Positions 18,546 to 27,124 of a stretch of 64,000 nt of DNA are shown here, one piece after another. Below the pieces are notes generated by a model. That model was not told the origin of the DNA. It did not search any database and saw nothing but the letters and a program-made list of their open reading frames with translations. The stretch covers positions 457,646 to 521,645 of the forward strand of contig NZ_QJVJ01000004.1 in assembly GCF_003217775.1 (NCBI RefSeq), given 5' to 3'. The stretch comes from Paenibacillus flagellatus (GTDB lineage: Bacteria; Bacillota; Bacilli; Paenibacillales; NBRC-103111). Each line of letters starts with the position of its first letter. The stretch's first letter is position 1. A program made the translations under genes and the position numbers.

Positions 18546-19355
18546 GTGGATCCCGTTTTCCATATCCGCAGCTTTATCGGCACGTTCGACGAAGACTGGT
18601 ACGACGTCGGCTTTCACGAGAACGTCACGCTCGAAATCGAAATCGTGCTGGAAGGACGCGGCTTGTTCGAATGGCCGGAGCGCAAAGTATTCGTCGAGAG
18701 CGGCCACGTCGTCGTCATCCCGCCAGGCATTCCGCACCGGTTCGCGGCGGTAAGCAAAGTCCGCTTCGGCGTCTTCCACCTGCAGCATATGCCGCCGACG
18801 CTTCGGGACGTCGCGGACAAGCTGGCGCAAGGCGGCGCTCAGCCGCGCGTTTACGCCTTGTCCCGGCTCGACCGGGACCGGTTCGAGAAGCTGTTCCGCG
18901 AATGGCTTCGCGTCCATTCGTCGACGCCGAAAGACCGGAGCCGCACGAACGCGGTATGGGCGGAGCTGCTGCTGCTTTATTTGCACGAGCACTCCCAGTC
19001 GGATTTGCAGGCGATGACGATTACGAAGGCGGCCGACTTCTTGCGCGAAAATTTGCGGCAGCACGTCCAGATGGCCGACCTCGCCGACTTGACCGGGATG
19101 ACCGTCGCCGGGTTCCGGAGGACGTTCGAGAAAATTTACCGGCTCAGCCCGAAGCAGTACCAGCAGCAATGCCGGATGCAGGAGGCGAAATGGCTGCTCA
19201 GCGCGACGGACAAAGATTTGAACGAAATCGCGGAGCAAGTCGGCTTCCATCGGCTTCATTCGTTCTCCCAATGGTTCAAATCCGCGGAAGGCGTATCGCC
19301 CTCGGCGTGGCGGAAGCGGCAAAAAACGATGCACGGCCGCGAGCACGGGCCGTGA
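18546..19355 (+). CDS. AraC-family regulator with N-terminal cupin
   Basis: 269 residues from a GTG that lies 7 bases after GGGAGG (an upstream ATG at 18516 has no site). Residues 1-100 form a cupin-type effector domain with a GHVVVIPPGIPHRF metal/sugar-binding strand. The C-terminal 100 residues carry the two helix-turn-helix units of AraC/XylS (MADLADLTGMTVAGFRRTF and LNEIAEQVGFHRLHSFSQWFK). It is upstream of, and co-oriented with, the Gfo/Idh/MocA and TIM-barrel genes at 19877-21717, which are plausible targets. Confidence 0.88.
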   Translation: MDPVFHIRSFIGTFDEDWYDVGFHENVTLEIEIVLEGRGLFEWPERKVFVESGHVVVIPPGIPHRFAAVSKVRFGVFHLQHMPPTLRDVADKLAQGGAQPRVYALSRLDRDRFEKLFREWLRVHSSTPKDRSRTNAVWAELLLLYLHEHSQSDLQAMTITKAADFLRENLRQHVQMADLADLTGMTVAGFRRTFEKIYRLSPKQYQQQCRMQEAKWLLSATDKDLNEIAEQVGFHRLHSFSQWFKSAEGVSPSAWRKRQKTMHGREHGP

Positions 19356-19454
19356 CCGCAGACGGACGGTCGAGGAACGCCCCAGCACTCGGCGCCGGAC
19401 GCGAGGACCGACGTCCGACCGATTGCAGCCGGCGGCGAGACCGCCTCCCTTGAG

Positions 19455-19680
19455 TAGAACAACGTACATTTGTACGTTATTTCGTGCCTCGAACGGGAAT
19501 TTCGCCGGAATAACGTACGTTTGTACGTTAGTTCGCGGCGGGAGCCGGCGTTCCAGCCCTTTCCGACTGAAATAGCGTACGTTTGCACCTTATTTCGTAC
19601 CTCGAACGGGAATTTCGCCGGAATAACGTACGTTTGTACGTTATTTCGCGTTAACAATTCGGCAAGCAAGCCGTTCCCAA
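19455..19680. repeat. Tandem 113-bp repeat carrying AACGTAC-N4-GTACGTT palindromes
   Basis: Two copies of an about 113-bp unit in tandem. Each unit holds two short palindromes of the form AACGTAC-NTTT-GTACGTT, at 19461-19478, 19512-19529, 19574-19591 (degenerate) and 19625-19642. Equivalent palindromes are exactly 113 bases apart. The stretch CCTCGAACGGGAATTTCGCC with the following palindrome is identical in both units. The same type of palindrome recurs at 57758-57775. Confidence 0.85.
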
Positions 19681-19708
19681 GCGAACCGGCGAAACGCTGC
19701 CCTTGCCA

Positions 19709-19730
19709 AGAGCCCGCGCGGCTCTTTTTC
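19709..19730 (+). terminator. Intrinsic terminator
   Basis: AGAGCC-CGCGC-GGCTCT followed by a T run. It probably ends transcripts of the AraC gene beyond the repeat region. Confidence 0.75.
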
Positions 19731-19876
19731 TTTTAGCCGCTCCTCTTCCCGCCCTTGCCCCCCCGCTCCGTCCTTTTTGCGTAAATTCCGGCTCCATTTC
19801 GATAAATACTTTTCCGGGTTTATCCACTATCGTTGTTCGTGTAACCAACCGTTCCGCTAACGAGGAGGAGTTCCCC

Positions 19877-20848
19877 ATGGAAAAAGTGAAAGTCGGATTT
19901 ATCGGCGTCGGCGGCATGGCCGAGCACCACATCAAGACGCTGCAAAAGCTGGAACGGGCGGAGCTGACCGCCGTACACGACATCAACCTCGAGCGGGCGA
20001 ACCAGATCGGCTCGGCCTACGGCGCCGACGTCTACGCCGATGCGGAGCAGCTGCTCGACTCGGGCAAGGTGGACGCGCTGTTCATCTGCACGCCTCCGTT
20101 CGCCCGCGACGACATCGAACAGAAAGCGGCGGCCAAAGGCATCGCCCTGCTGTCGGAAAAGCCGGTCGGACTCGACCTCGAAGCGGCCAAGCGCAACGCG
20201 CGCGCCATCGCCGCCTCCGGCGTCGTCAATTCGTCGGGCTACTGCCTGCGCTACTTGGAAACGGTGCAGAAGGCGAAAACGTACTTAACCGGCAAACAAA
20301 TCAACATGGTGCTCGCCTACCGGATCGGCGGCTTGCCCCCGGTCGCGTGGTGGAGACAGCAGCATATGTCCGGCGGCCAAATGGTCGAGCAGTCGACGCA
20401 TCAGGTCGATCTTGTCCGCTACTTGGCCGGCGAGTTCGATCAAGTTCATTCGATCTACGCCCAGCGCAGCATTCGCGACGTTCATCCGGAGGCGACGATT
20501 TCGGACTACGGCGTCGTTTCGTTCACGATGCGGTCCGGCGCCGTCGGCTCGATCGTCAATTCGTGCGGCTCGCCGCACTTCGGCCGGGGCGAAGTCGAAA
20601 TATACGGACCGGACTTTTACTTATGCATCGACGGCAAAAGCTTGACGATCCGCGACGGCGAAACGAAGCGGGACGAACAATGCGACACCGACTTCTACCT
20701 GGAGCAGGACCGCGCGTTCATCGAGGCGGTGCGTACGGGCCGGCAGGAGCTCGTGCTCGGCGACTACGCCGAGGCGGTGGCGACGCTCGAGGCGACGCTC
20801 GCGTTCAACGCCTCCGCGGATGCGCATAAGACGGTTTCCGTCGGCTGA
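19877..20848 (+). CDS. Gfo/Idh/MocA family oxidoreductase
   Basis: 323 residues. The N-terminal Rossmann fold starts with VKVGFIGVGGMAEHHIKTL (GxGxxA/G dinucleotide motif); ALFICTPPFARDDIEQ and the catalytic LSEKPVGL motif (Lys of EKP) follow. The C-terminal domain has WWRQQHMSGGQMVEQSTHQVDL with the family His. Members are NAD(P)-dependent sugar or cyclitol dehydrogenases. The ATG at 19877 has a GAGGAGGAG site. The gene is followed after 38 bases by a TIM-barrel epimerase gene, the usual pairing in inositol or sugar-acid pathways, and preceded by an AraC regulator. It resembles the gene at 38663-39661 closely in layout (same WWRQQH motif). Confidence 0.9.
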   Translation: MEKVKVGFIGVGGMAEHHIKTLQKLERAELTAVHDINLERANQIGSAYGADVYADAEQLLDSGKVDALFICTPPFARDDIEQKAAAKGIALLSEKPVGLDLEAAKRNARAIAASGVVNSSGYCLRYLETVQKAKTYLTGKQINMVLAYRIGGLPPVAWWRQQHMSGGQMVEQSTHQVDLVRYLAGEFDQVHSIYAQRSIRDVHPEATISDYGVVSFTMRSGAVGSIVNSCGSPHFGRGEVEIYGPDFYLCIDGKSLTIRDGETKRDEQCDTDFYLEQDRAFIEAVRTGRQELVLGDYAEAVATLEATLAFNASADAHKTVSVG

Positions 20849-20886
20849 TCCGATCCGATTCCCATCCGATAAGGAGCGATACTTCC

Positions 20887-21717
20887 ATGCTGAAAAGCGT
20901 CAACCAATGGTGCTTTCCCGAAGGCACCCCGCTGCCCGAGCTGTTCGAAATAAGCCGCGACGCCGGCTACGACGCCGTCGAGCTGAACGTCAATCCGCCC
21001 GGCTCCGTCGGCCTGACGATCGAGACGACCGCCGCCGAGGCGGAAGCCGTCGCGAAGCTGGCCGGCGAATACGGCCTGAAGCTGCGAAGCGTCTCGACGT
21101 CGCTCTTATGGCGCCATCCGCTCAGCTCGGACGACCCGGCGGTTCGCGAGCAGGGCCGCGCCGTCGTATCGAAGCAGCTCGAGCTTGCGGAGATCATCGG
21201 AGCCGATACCGTGCTCGTCGTCCCCGGCGCCGTCAACGCGACGACCTCGTACGACGATTGCTACGAGCGGAGCCGCATCGAGCTGGAGAAGCTTATCCCC
21301 GAGGCGGAGAGAAGAGGCGTCCGGATCGGCGTCGAGAACGTGTGGAACAAATTTCTGCTGTCGCCGCTCGAGATGAAGCGGTATATCGACGACTTGAACT
21401 CGCTGAGCGTCGGCGTCTATTTCGACGTCGGCAACATATTGGCCTACGGCTTTCCCCAGCAATGGATCCGCATTCTCGGCAGCCGTATCTTCAAAATTCA
21501 CGTAAAAGATTTCAAGACGGCGGTCGGCAACGGCGGCGGCTTCGTTCCTCTTCTGGCGGGCGACGTCGATTGGCCGGAAGTCGTCGCGGCGCTGCGGGAA
21601 ATCGGCTACGCCGATACGTTGACCGCGGAGATCGGCATTTACGGCAAAAGCCCTTACCAAGCCGTCTACGATACGGCTCGTCAGCTGGATGCGATTATTA
21701 CCGGCTCACCGGGTTGA
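20887..21717 (+). CDS. Sugar phosphate isomerase/epimerase (TIM barrel, AP endonuclease 2 fold)
   Basis: 276 residues with the TIM-barrel pattern of xylose isomerase-like proteins. GVRIGVENVWNKFLLSPLEM (metal-binding Glu in ENV), VGVYFDVGNI (Asp/His strand), KIHVKDFK (His in the metal site) and LTAEIGIY (terminal Glu) are visible. Such enzymes epimerise or isomerise keto-sugars, or act as inosose dehydratases, using a divalent metal. The ATG at 20887 has TAAGGAG 10 bases before it. It forms an operon with the preceding dehydrogenase and ends in a strong terminator. Confidence 0.88.
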   Translation: MLKSVNQWCFPEGTPLPELFEISRDAGYDAVELNVNPPGSVGLTIETTAAEAEAVAKLAGEYGLKLRSVSTSLLWRHPLSSDDPAVREQGRAVVSKQLELAEIIGADTVLVVPGAVNATTSYDDCYERSRIELEKLIPEAERRGVRIGVENVWNKFLLSPLEMKRYIDDLNSLSVGVYFDVGNILAYGFPQQWIRILGSRIFKIHVKDFKTAVGNGGGFVPLLAGDVDWPEVVAALREIGYADTLTAEIGIYGKSPYQAVYDTARQLDAIITGSPG

Positions 21718-21732
21718 CAGGCACGCCAAACG

Positions 21733-21772
21733 GGCCGTTCTTCCGCTCCTTGGAGCGGAAGAACGGCCTTTT
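21733..21772 (+). terminator. Intrinsic terminator of the dehydrogenase-epimerase operon
   Basis: A 15-bp perfect stem (GGCCGTTCTTCCGCT with its complement) and a short loop, followed by TTTT, 15 bases after the epimerase stop. Confidence 0.88.
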
Positions 21773-21866
21773 GTCATCTCCTTATTCCCCCCACTCCCTC
21801 TCCGGCGTCCGACGATTTCCGAGCGTTTCCGTCATCAGCGGTCGAACGGCGCGATTGTCCGGGAAA

Positions 21867-22628
21867 TTAAAAGCCGTAAATCGTCATGCCCCCGTCCACG
21901 AACAACGTTTGCCCGGTAACGTAACCGGACGCGTCGGAAGCGAGAAAGACGACCGCACCGACCAAGTCGGGCAGCTCGCCGATCCGTCCGAGCGGCGTCC
22001 GGGAAACGACCTCGGCGACGAACGCTTCGTCCGCCAGCAGCTTCTCGGTCAGGGGAGTGCGAAAATACCACGGACCGACCGCGTTGACGCGGATTCCGAG
22101 CTTGCCCCATTCCAGCGCGAGCGTCTTCGTCATCTGGATGAGCGCCGCTTTCGTCGCCCCGTAGACGACTCCCGTCCGTAGCGCCACGTGTCCGGCGACG
22201 GACGAAATGTTGACGATGCGTCCGCCGCCCCGCTCCCGCATGTACCGGGCGCACAGCTGGGAGGCGAGAAACGCCGACTTCAGGTTCGTATCGACGATCG
22301 TCCGCCATTCCTCGTCCGTCACGTCGAGCGCGGGCGTACGAATGTTCATCCCCGCATTGTTGATCAAGATGTCGATCCCCCCGGCGGCGTCGGCGATTCG
22401 ATCGACAGCCGCCTCCAATTGGTCGCGTGACGTCGCGTCCGCCGCGATCGGATACGCCTTCCGCCCGGTCCCGCTTTCGATTTCGCGCGCGACGAGCCGA
22501 ATGTCGGCCTCGGTACGCGCCAGCAGCGCGACGTCGGCGCCGGCTTCGGCGAGACCGATGGCAAGCGCCCGGCCGGCGCCGGTGACGATCGCGGTTTTGC
22601 CGTCCAGCCGAAACGATGGCAGCATCAT
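21867..22628 (-). CDS. Short-chain dehydrogenase/reductase with a shortened cofactor loop
   Basis: 253 residues of classical SDR type: NNAG motif (ILINNAGMN), VNISSVAGH with the catalytic Ser, YGATK with Tyr and Lys, and a VNAVGPWYFRTPLT substrate region. The cofactor motif near residue 15 reads VTGAGRALAIGLAEAG. The expected form is TGAGRGIGRALAIG, so the four residues GIGR appear to be missing, and with them two of the three glycines of TGxxxGxG. The ATG at 22628 is chosen because it lies 8 bases after AAAGGAGG; an ATG at 22634 is too close. Bounded by the TIM-barrel terminator (convergent) and the DUF554 gene (upstream, co-oriented). Activity is in doubt if the deletion is real. Confidence 0.85.
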   Translation of the reverse strand: MMLPSFRLDGKTAIVTGAGRALAIGLAEAGADVALLARTEADIRLVAREIESGTGRKAYPIAADATSRDQLEAAVDRIADAAGGIDILINNAGMNIRTPALDVTDEEWRTIVDTNLKSAFLASQLCARYMRERGGGRIVNISSVAGHVALRTGVVYGATKAALIQMTKTLALEWGKLGIRVNAVGPWYFRTPLTEKLLADEAFVAEVVSRTPLGRIGELPDLVGAVVFLASDASGYVTGQTLFVDGGMTIYGF

Positions 22629-22672
22629 GTCCATCTCCTCCTTTTCGGAATCCAATGCTTGGCAGCCCCCGA

Positions 22673-23371
22673 TTAACGCAGCATGACGGCCATCATGACC
22701 GCCATGACGACGACCGCGGGCAGCAGGTTGGCCACATGAATCCGCTTCAGCTCGAGCAAGTTGATCCCCACTCCGATAATGAGCACGCCGCCGACCGCGG
22801 ACACTTCCTCCGTAATCGCCGCGATCGCTTCCGCGCTGAACATCGACGCCACGAACGTGGCGCCCAGTGCGATCGCCCCTTGGTACAGAAAGACGGGCAC
22901 CGACGAAAACGCGACGCCGACGCCGAGCGCCGAAGCGAACACGATGGACAAAAAGCCGTCCATCAACGATTTGGCGTACAAAATATCGTGATTGTGCCGG
23001 ATGCCGCTCTCGATCGACCCGAGAATCGCCATCGCCCCGATGCAATAGACGAGCGTGGCGTTGACGAACGCTTTGCCCACCTTGCCTTCTCCGCGTGCGC
23101 TCACTTTGCTTTCCAGCCATTCTCCGAGCCGCTCGAGACCGCGCTCCAGCTTGGTCATCTCCCCGATCGCGCCGCCGATCACGAGACTGACGACCATCGC
23201 CAAGTAATGATCGGTCTTCATCGCCATCGTCAGCCCGAGCACGCACAAGGCGAGTCCGATTCCTTGCGTGACCGTCCTGCGCAAGCCGTCGCCCAGCCGG
23301 GGGACGATCAACCCCGCCATGCTGCCCGCCACGATCGCCAGTCCGTTCACCAACGCCCCCCATAGTACCAT
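22673..23371 (-). CDS. DUF554 family membrane protein (YqgA/YdfK-like)
   Basis: 232 residues with six or seven hydrophobic segments and the family start MVLWGALVNGLAIVAGSMAG. The segments YCIGAMAILGSIESG and FLYQGAIALGA are typical of DUF554. Possible transporter; function unknown to me. It lies 44 bases upstream of the SDR gene on the same strand and may be cotranscribed with it. Confidence 0.88.
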   Translation of the reverse strand: MVLWGALVNGLAIVAGSMAGLIVPRLGDGLRRTVTQGIGLALCVLGLTMAMKTDHYLAMVVSLVIGGAIGEMTKLERGLERLGEWLESKVSARGEGKVGKAFVNATLVYCIGAMAILGSIESGIRHNHDILYAKSLMDGFLSIVFASALGVGVAFSSVPVFLYQGAIALGATFVASMFSAEAIAAITEEVSAVGGVLIIGVGINLLELKRIHVANLLPAVVVMAVMMAVMLR

Positions 23372-23420
23372 CCGTCGCTATCCTTTCCGCTTCCAGTCTC
23401 CCTCTCCCGCTTCCACGCAA

Positions 23421-23464
23421 AGAAAACGGAGCGCTCCCCGTCTCCGGAAAGCCTCCGTTTCCGT
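23421..23464 (-). terminator. Probable terminator after the 68-residue membrane protein
   Basis: On the minus strand an AAACGGAG...CTCCGTTTT stem with a long loop is followed by CTTT, about 30 bases after the stop at 23495. The loop is long, so moderate confidence. Confidence 0.45.
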
Positions 23465-23494
23465 CCCTTCCGGCCGTTCCCGCTTCGGAACGCC

Positions 23495-23701
23495 TTACCC
23501 CGTCACGTACCAGATCAAGGCGACGCAGGCGACGACCGCCGCCACGACGTAAAACACCGTCAGCCGAATCGTATTTTTCCCCGTTCGCTGGTCGTATTCG
23601 GGGTTTCCTTCCTTGTTCTGCTTGGAATTGCCGATCCATACCGTCGCGATGGCGGCAAACGCGATCAGCGCCAGCAGCAGCGCCACGACTCCGATCTCCA
23701 C
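23495..23701 (-). CDS. Small membrane protein, two transmembrane helices
   Basis: 68 residues: an N-terminal hydrophobic helix (VVALLLALIAFAAIATVWI), a short polar loop with charged residues (KQNKEGNPEYDQRTGKNT), and a second helix (LTVFYVVAAVVACVALIWYV). Family unknown to me. The ATG at 23701 follows a GGGGGGCG purine stretch. It stands alone between the iseA-like gene (divergent) and the DUF554 gene (co-oriented). Confidence 0.65.
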   Translation of the reverse strand: MEIGVVALLLALIAFAAIATVWIGNSKQNKEGNPEYDQRTGKNTIRLTVFYVVAAVVACVALIWYVTG

Positions 23702-23892
23702 GATCGAACGCCCCCCTAACTTGTCTCCGCTTCCGGACTCCTTTTATTGTAACCTGCGATAACGGAAAGTAAAGCGTTCCGGTTGAAAGGTTTGTGAACC
23801 GGCCCGCTCGCGGATTTTTGCCGCCGAACGGGCTGGCACGGCGTCGGGTTCCGAATGCGCCGCATACGATGTTTCAGGAGGTGAGACAAGTT

Positions 23893-24363
23893 ATGACCAG
23901 CTTGCGTGCCTTTCTGAATGCGGCGGAGCTCGTATGGTTCACCGTCATCGACTCCGAACGGGTCGGACCGATCATCGTACGCGGCGGAATCGACTACCAG
24001 GCGCTGCCTCCCCGGTTCGACTCCGTCGCCAAAATTCGTCGTTTGTTCCGCCGGTACTGGGGCGTCCGCTTCACGAACATCCTCATTTGCAATTTGCGGC
24101 TTCTCCGCATCAACGGCCGGCTGTACGCTCCGGTCGGCGATCCGCCGGAACTGCCGACGACCGTGGTCGCGCTGCGGATCGTCAAGCGAAGCGGCGATTC
24201 GATCCTCGTTCGCGCCGCCTTGACCGGATTGGGCGAGGGACGGACGACGATCTTCTACACGATTCGATTCGACCCGAAAACCGGCGCCGCCCGTATCGTG
24301 AACCGAACCGGCCGGCGCAACGACATCCGCTACCAACGCTGCGTGCGCAGTTGCAGTCGGTAA
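23893..24363 (+). CDS. Putative IseA-family DL-endopeptidase inhibitor-like protein
   Basis: 156 residues from an ATG 11 bases after AGGAGGTGAG. No signal peptide is seen. The pattern FLNAAELVWFTV, LPPRFDSVAKIRRLFRRYWG and NLRLLRINGRLYAPVGD resembles the IseA/YoeB family, whose members bind and inhibit cell-wall DL-endopeptidases in Bacillus, though the classical protein is secreted. The resemblance is from memory of Paenibacillus homologues, so the function is tentative. Basic protein with a CVRSCSR tail. A short hairpin (24365-24382) follows the stop. Confidence 0.5.
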   Translation: MTSLRAFLNAAELVWFTVIDSERVGPIIVRGGIDYQALPPRFDSVAKIRRLFRRYWGVRFTNILICNLRLLRINGRLYAPVGDPPELPTTVVALRIVKRSGDSILVRAALTGLGEGRTTIFYTIRFDPKTGAARIVNRTGRRNDIRYQRCVRSCSR

Positions 24364-24364
24364 A

Positions 24365-24396
24365 GACGCCGAGAGCGGCGTCCCTTCGTTTTTCCG
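24365..24396 (+). terminator. Weak terminator after the IseA-like gene
   Basis: GACGCC-GAGAGC-GGCGTC followed after a few bases by TTTTT. The gap between stem and T run lowers confidence. Confidence 0.45.
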
Positions 24397-24481
24397 GTTG
24401 AGTTCATCACCCGCGCCGGACTATAATAGAATCTATGCGATCGATACAATTCCTCCAATTTTTCATAGAAAAAGGTGCACG

Positions 24482-26038
24482 ATGAGCATACTAACCGTAA
24501 AAAACTTGAGCCACGGCTTCGGCGACCGGGCCATCTTCCGCGATGTGTCGTTCCGCCTGCTCAAAGGCGAGCATATCGGGCTGATCGGGGCGAACGGCGA
24601 AGGCAAGTCGACGTTCATGAATATCATTACCGGCAAGCTTCAGCCGGACCAAGGCAAAATCGAATGGGCGAAGCGGGTGCGCGTCGGCTATCTCGACCAG
24701 CATTCCGTTCTGGCCAAAGGCCAGACGATCCGCGACGTGCTGAAGACCGCATTCGCCTACTTGTTCGAGATGGAAGCGGAAATGAACGCGATGTACGAGA
24801 AGATGGGCGAAGCGACGCCGGAAGAGCTCGAGAAAATGCTGGAGGACGTCGGCACGATCCAGGACACGCTCACGAACCACGACTTCTATATGATCGACGC
24901 GAAGGTGGAAGAGATCGCCCGCGGCCTCGGATTGGAAGATATCGGGCTCGAGCGTGACGTGAACGACTTGAGCGGCGGCCAGCGGACGAAGGTGCTGCTC
25001 GCCAAGCTGCTGCTCGAGAAGCCGGACATTTTGCTCCTGGACGAGCCGACGAACTATTTGGACGAGCAGCATATCGAATGGCTGAAGCGGTATTTGCAGG
25101 AATACGAGAACGCCTTTATCCTGATCTCTCACGATATTCCGTTTCTGAACAGCGTCATCAACCTGATTTACCATATGGAAAACCAGGAGCTGTCCCGGTA
25201 CGTCGGCGACTATGACGTGTTCCGCCAGCAGCACGAAGCGAAGATGATGCAGCTGGAATCGGCGTACAAGAAGCAGCAGCAGGAAATCGCCGATCTGAAA
25301 GATTTCGTCGCCCGCAACAAGGCGCGCGTCTCGACCCGCAACATGGCGATGTCCCGCCAGAAGAAGCTCGACAAGATGGAAATCATCGAGCTGGCGAAAG
25401 AAAAGCCGAAGCCGGAGTTCCGGTTCAAGGAGGCGCGCACGTCCGGCAAGCTCGTCGTCGAGACGAACGGTCTCGTCATCGGGTACGACGAGCCGCTGTC
25501 CCGCCCGCTCGACCTGCGCGTCGAGCGCGGCCAGAAGATCGCCCTCGTCGGCGCGAACGGCATCGGCAAAACGACGCTGCTGCGCAGCATTTTGGGCGAA
25601 ATTTCGCCGCTGGGCGGCCGGGCCGAGCTCGGCGAGCATTTGCACATCGGCTATTTCGAGCAGGAAATGAAAAGCTCGAGCGGCCATACGTGCATCGACG
25701 AGGTATGGAATGAGTTCCCTTCGTTCTCGCAGTTCGAGGTGCGCGCGGCGCTCGCCAAGTGCGGGCTGACGACGAAGCATATCGAAAGCCGAATCGACGT
25801 GCTGAGCGGCGGCGAGAAGGCGAAGGTGCGGCTGTGCAAGCTGATCAACCGCGAGACGAACCTGCTCGTGCTCGACGAGCCGACGAACCACCTCGACGTC
25901 GACGCGAAGGACGAGCTGAAGCGGGCGCTGCAGACGTACAAAGGGACGATTCTGCTGATCTCCCACGAGCCGGAATTTTATCGCGACGTCGCGACCGACG
26001 TATGGAACTGCGAGTCGTGGACGACGAAGCTGCTGTAG
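24482..26038 (+). CDS. ABC-F family ATPase
   Basis: 518 residues, two ABC domains, no membrane segments. First Walker A GANGEGKS, first signature LSGGQRTK with LLLDEPTNYLD; second Walker A GANGIGKT, second signature LSGGEKAK with LVLDEPTNHLD. The linker (LKDFVARNKARVSTRNMAMSRQKKLDKME) is the ABC-F P-site tRNA-interaction motif. The second catalytic histidine is in LLISHEPEFY. The protein lacks the C-terminal coiled coil of the YfmR-type gene at 16527, so it belongs to another ABC-F branch (ribosomal regulation or antibiotic protection). ATG at 24482. Ends in a strong bidirectional terminator. Confidence 0.88.
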   Translation: MSILTVKNLSHGFGDRAIFRDVSFRLLKGEHIGLIGANGEGKSTFMNIITGKLQPDQGKIEWAKRVRVGYLDQHSVLAKGQTIRDVLKTAFAYLFEMEAEMNAMYEKMGEATPEELEKMLEDVGTIQDTLTNHDFYMIDAKVEEIARGLGLEDIGLERDVNDLSGGQRTKVLLAKLLLEKPDILLLDEPTNYLDEQHIEWLKRYLQEYENAFILISHDIPFLNSVINLIYHMENQELSRYVGDYDVFRQQHEAKMMQLESAYKKQQQEIADLKDFVARNKARVSTRNMAMSRQKKLDKMEIIELAKEKPKPEFRFKEARTSGKLVVETNGLVIGYDEPLSRPLDLRVERGQKIALVGANGIGKTTLLRSILGEISPLGGRAELGEHLHIGYFEQEMKSSSGHTCIDEVWNEFPSFSQFEVRAALAKCGLTTKHIESRIDVLSGGEKAKVRLCKLINRETNLLVLDEPTNHLDVDAKDELKRALQTYKGTILLISHEPEFYRDVATDVWNCESWTTKLL

Positions 26039-26054
26039 AGAGCGGAACGATAGA

Positions 26055-26093
26055 AAAAGCCTGATTTTCCGTGCGGAAAATCAGGCTTTTTCC
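26055..26093 (+). terminator. Strong bidirectional terminator
   Basis: GAAAAAGCCTGATTTTCC-GTGC and its complement with T runs on both strands: AAAAAGCC on the left and GGCTTTTT on the right. It ends the ABC-F gene on the plus strand and can also stop the lipoprotein transcript from the right. Confidence 0.9.
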
Positions 26094-26170
26094 GGTTTTG
26101 GCACACGGCTGAGCGGTTCATGCTGCCCATGTCCTCGCTTCTCGAACCTTATGCCGCTTGCTTGGGACGT

Positions 26171-26895
26171 TTACCTACTCCCACTCCCATTCCCTTTCCC
26201 CTCTCGGACGATCTCGATCTTCATGACCGAGGCTTGACCCGGATACGATTGCAGCATCATCCCCGTCGACCAGGCTTTCACCTGCTGGCCTGCGGCGAGC
26301 TTGTCGAACGCGAGCGGCTCCTTGCCGCCGCTTTCCACGATTTTGCCGTCGGGCTCAACGTGACCCATGTCGCGACGGGATCGTCCGTATTGCCGTTCTT
26401 TTTCGTCTCGTCCACGATCAGGACGCGGCCGTTGTCGATCTTTTTGATTTCGCCCGTAATATCGGCTTGCTTGCAGCATGGCTGCGCCGCGAGCTTCAGC
26501 GGGAACTCGGAGCCCGCATAGTCGAACAGCGCCTTGCGGATGCGCGCCAGCTCGTCCTCCCCGATCGGCTCGTCGACGTCTCCGTATCGGCGAATCGTCA
26601 TCAGCAGATGATCGCTGCCCGTACCGACCGCCAGCATCTCGACGGCGTACTCGTTCTTCAACGTTTCCCGGAACCCGGTCAGCTTCTCCTGAATCGCTCT
26701 CAGATCGGTTTTGTCCGCTCCCGTAATGTCGTCCGCCAGCGACGCGGGAGCACTTTCGACCTTCGTCGCGCCGCCGGGAAGCGCCGCGCCGGACGATGCG
26801 ACGGGAGGCACCGGCTTGTTGCCGCAGGCGGCGGCGAGCAGGACGATCGCGACGAACGGGAGCGCGACCGCAAACCGCAATCGACTCGACAGCAT
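26171..26895 (-). pseudogene. Frameshifted DUF3221-type lipoprotein
   Basis: The 5' part encodes a lipoprotein: signal peptide ending LLAAAC (from the ATG at 26895, 7 bases after GGAGGG), then about 160 residues including TGEIKKIDNGRVLIVDE. After VATWVT the reading frame is lost at about 26357. A second frame continues immediately with VEPDGKIVES, AAGQQVKAWSTGMMLQSYPGQASVMKIEIV, the C-terminal signature of DUF3221 domains. One extra base near 26357 restores a continuous protein of about 240 residues. Either a real frameshift or a sequence error; the two halves match one family end to end. Confidence 0.75.
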
Positions 26896-27124
26896 GAGCA
26901 TGCCCTCCTTCCGATATTCCACATTCCGGAAACCTCGCGTCCTTCCTGACGTTCGGAACCGGCCGAATGTTGCGGCAGGATCGGCCGTTTTCGCAAGCGG
27001 GCGCCGCGCACCTCGATATGCTACGATAGGCATTAAGAAAATGTCAGACTGTCGGGCACGTAACCTTTTGCCCGCTCGCGGGCACTACAAGGATGAAGCC
27101 GAATATCGGAAAGGAGCGACGAAT

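Larger units (their letters stand above)
19356..19876. other. 521-base intergenic region with repeats and a terminator
   Basis: No supported gene. It holds a two-copy 113-bp tandem repeat (19455-19680) and an intrinsic terminator (19709-19730). From about 19740 to 19876 the sequence should hold the promoter of the Gfo/Idh/MocA gene, but no clear -35/-10 pair is visible to me. Confidence 0.7.

Noticed and set aside
19256..19669. Minus-strand frame with repeated peptide segments in the 113-bp repeat region
   Set aside because: The repeated peptides are only the translation of the DNA repeat; no ribosome site.
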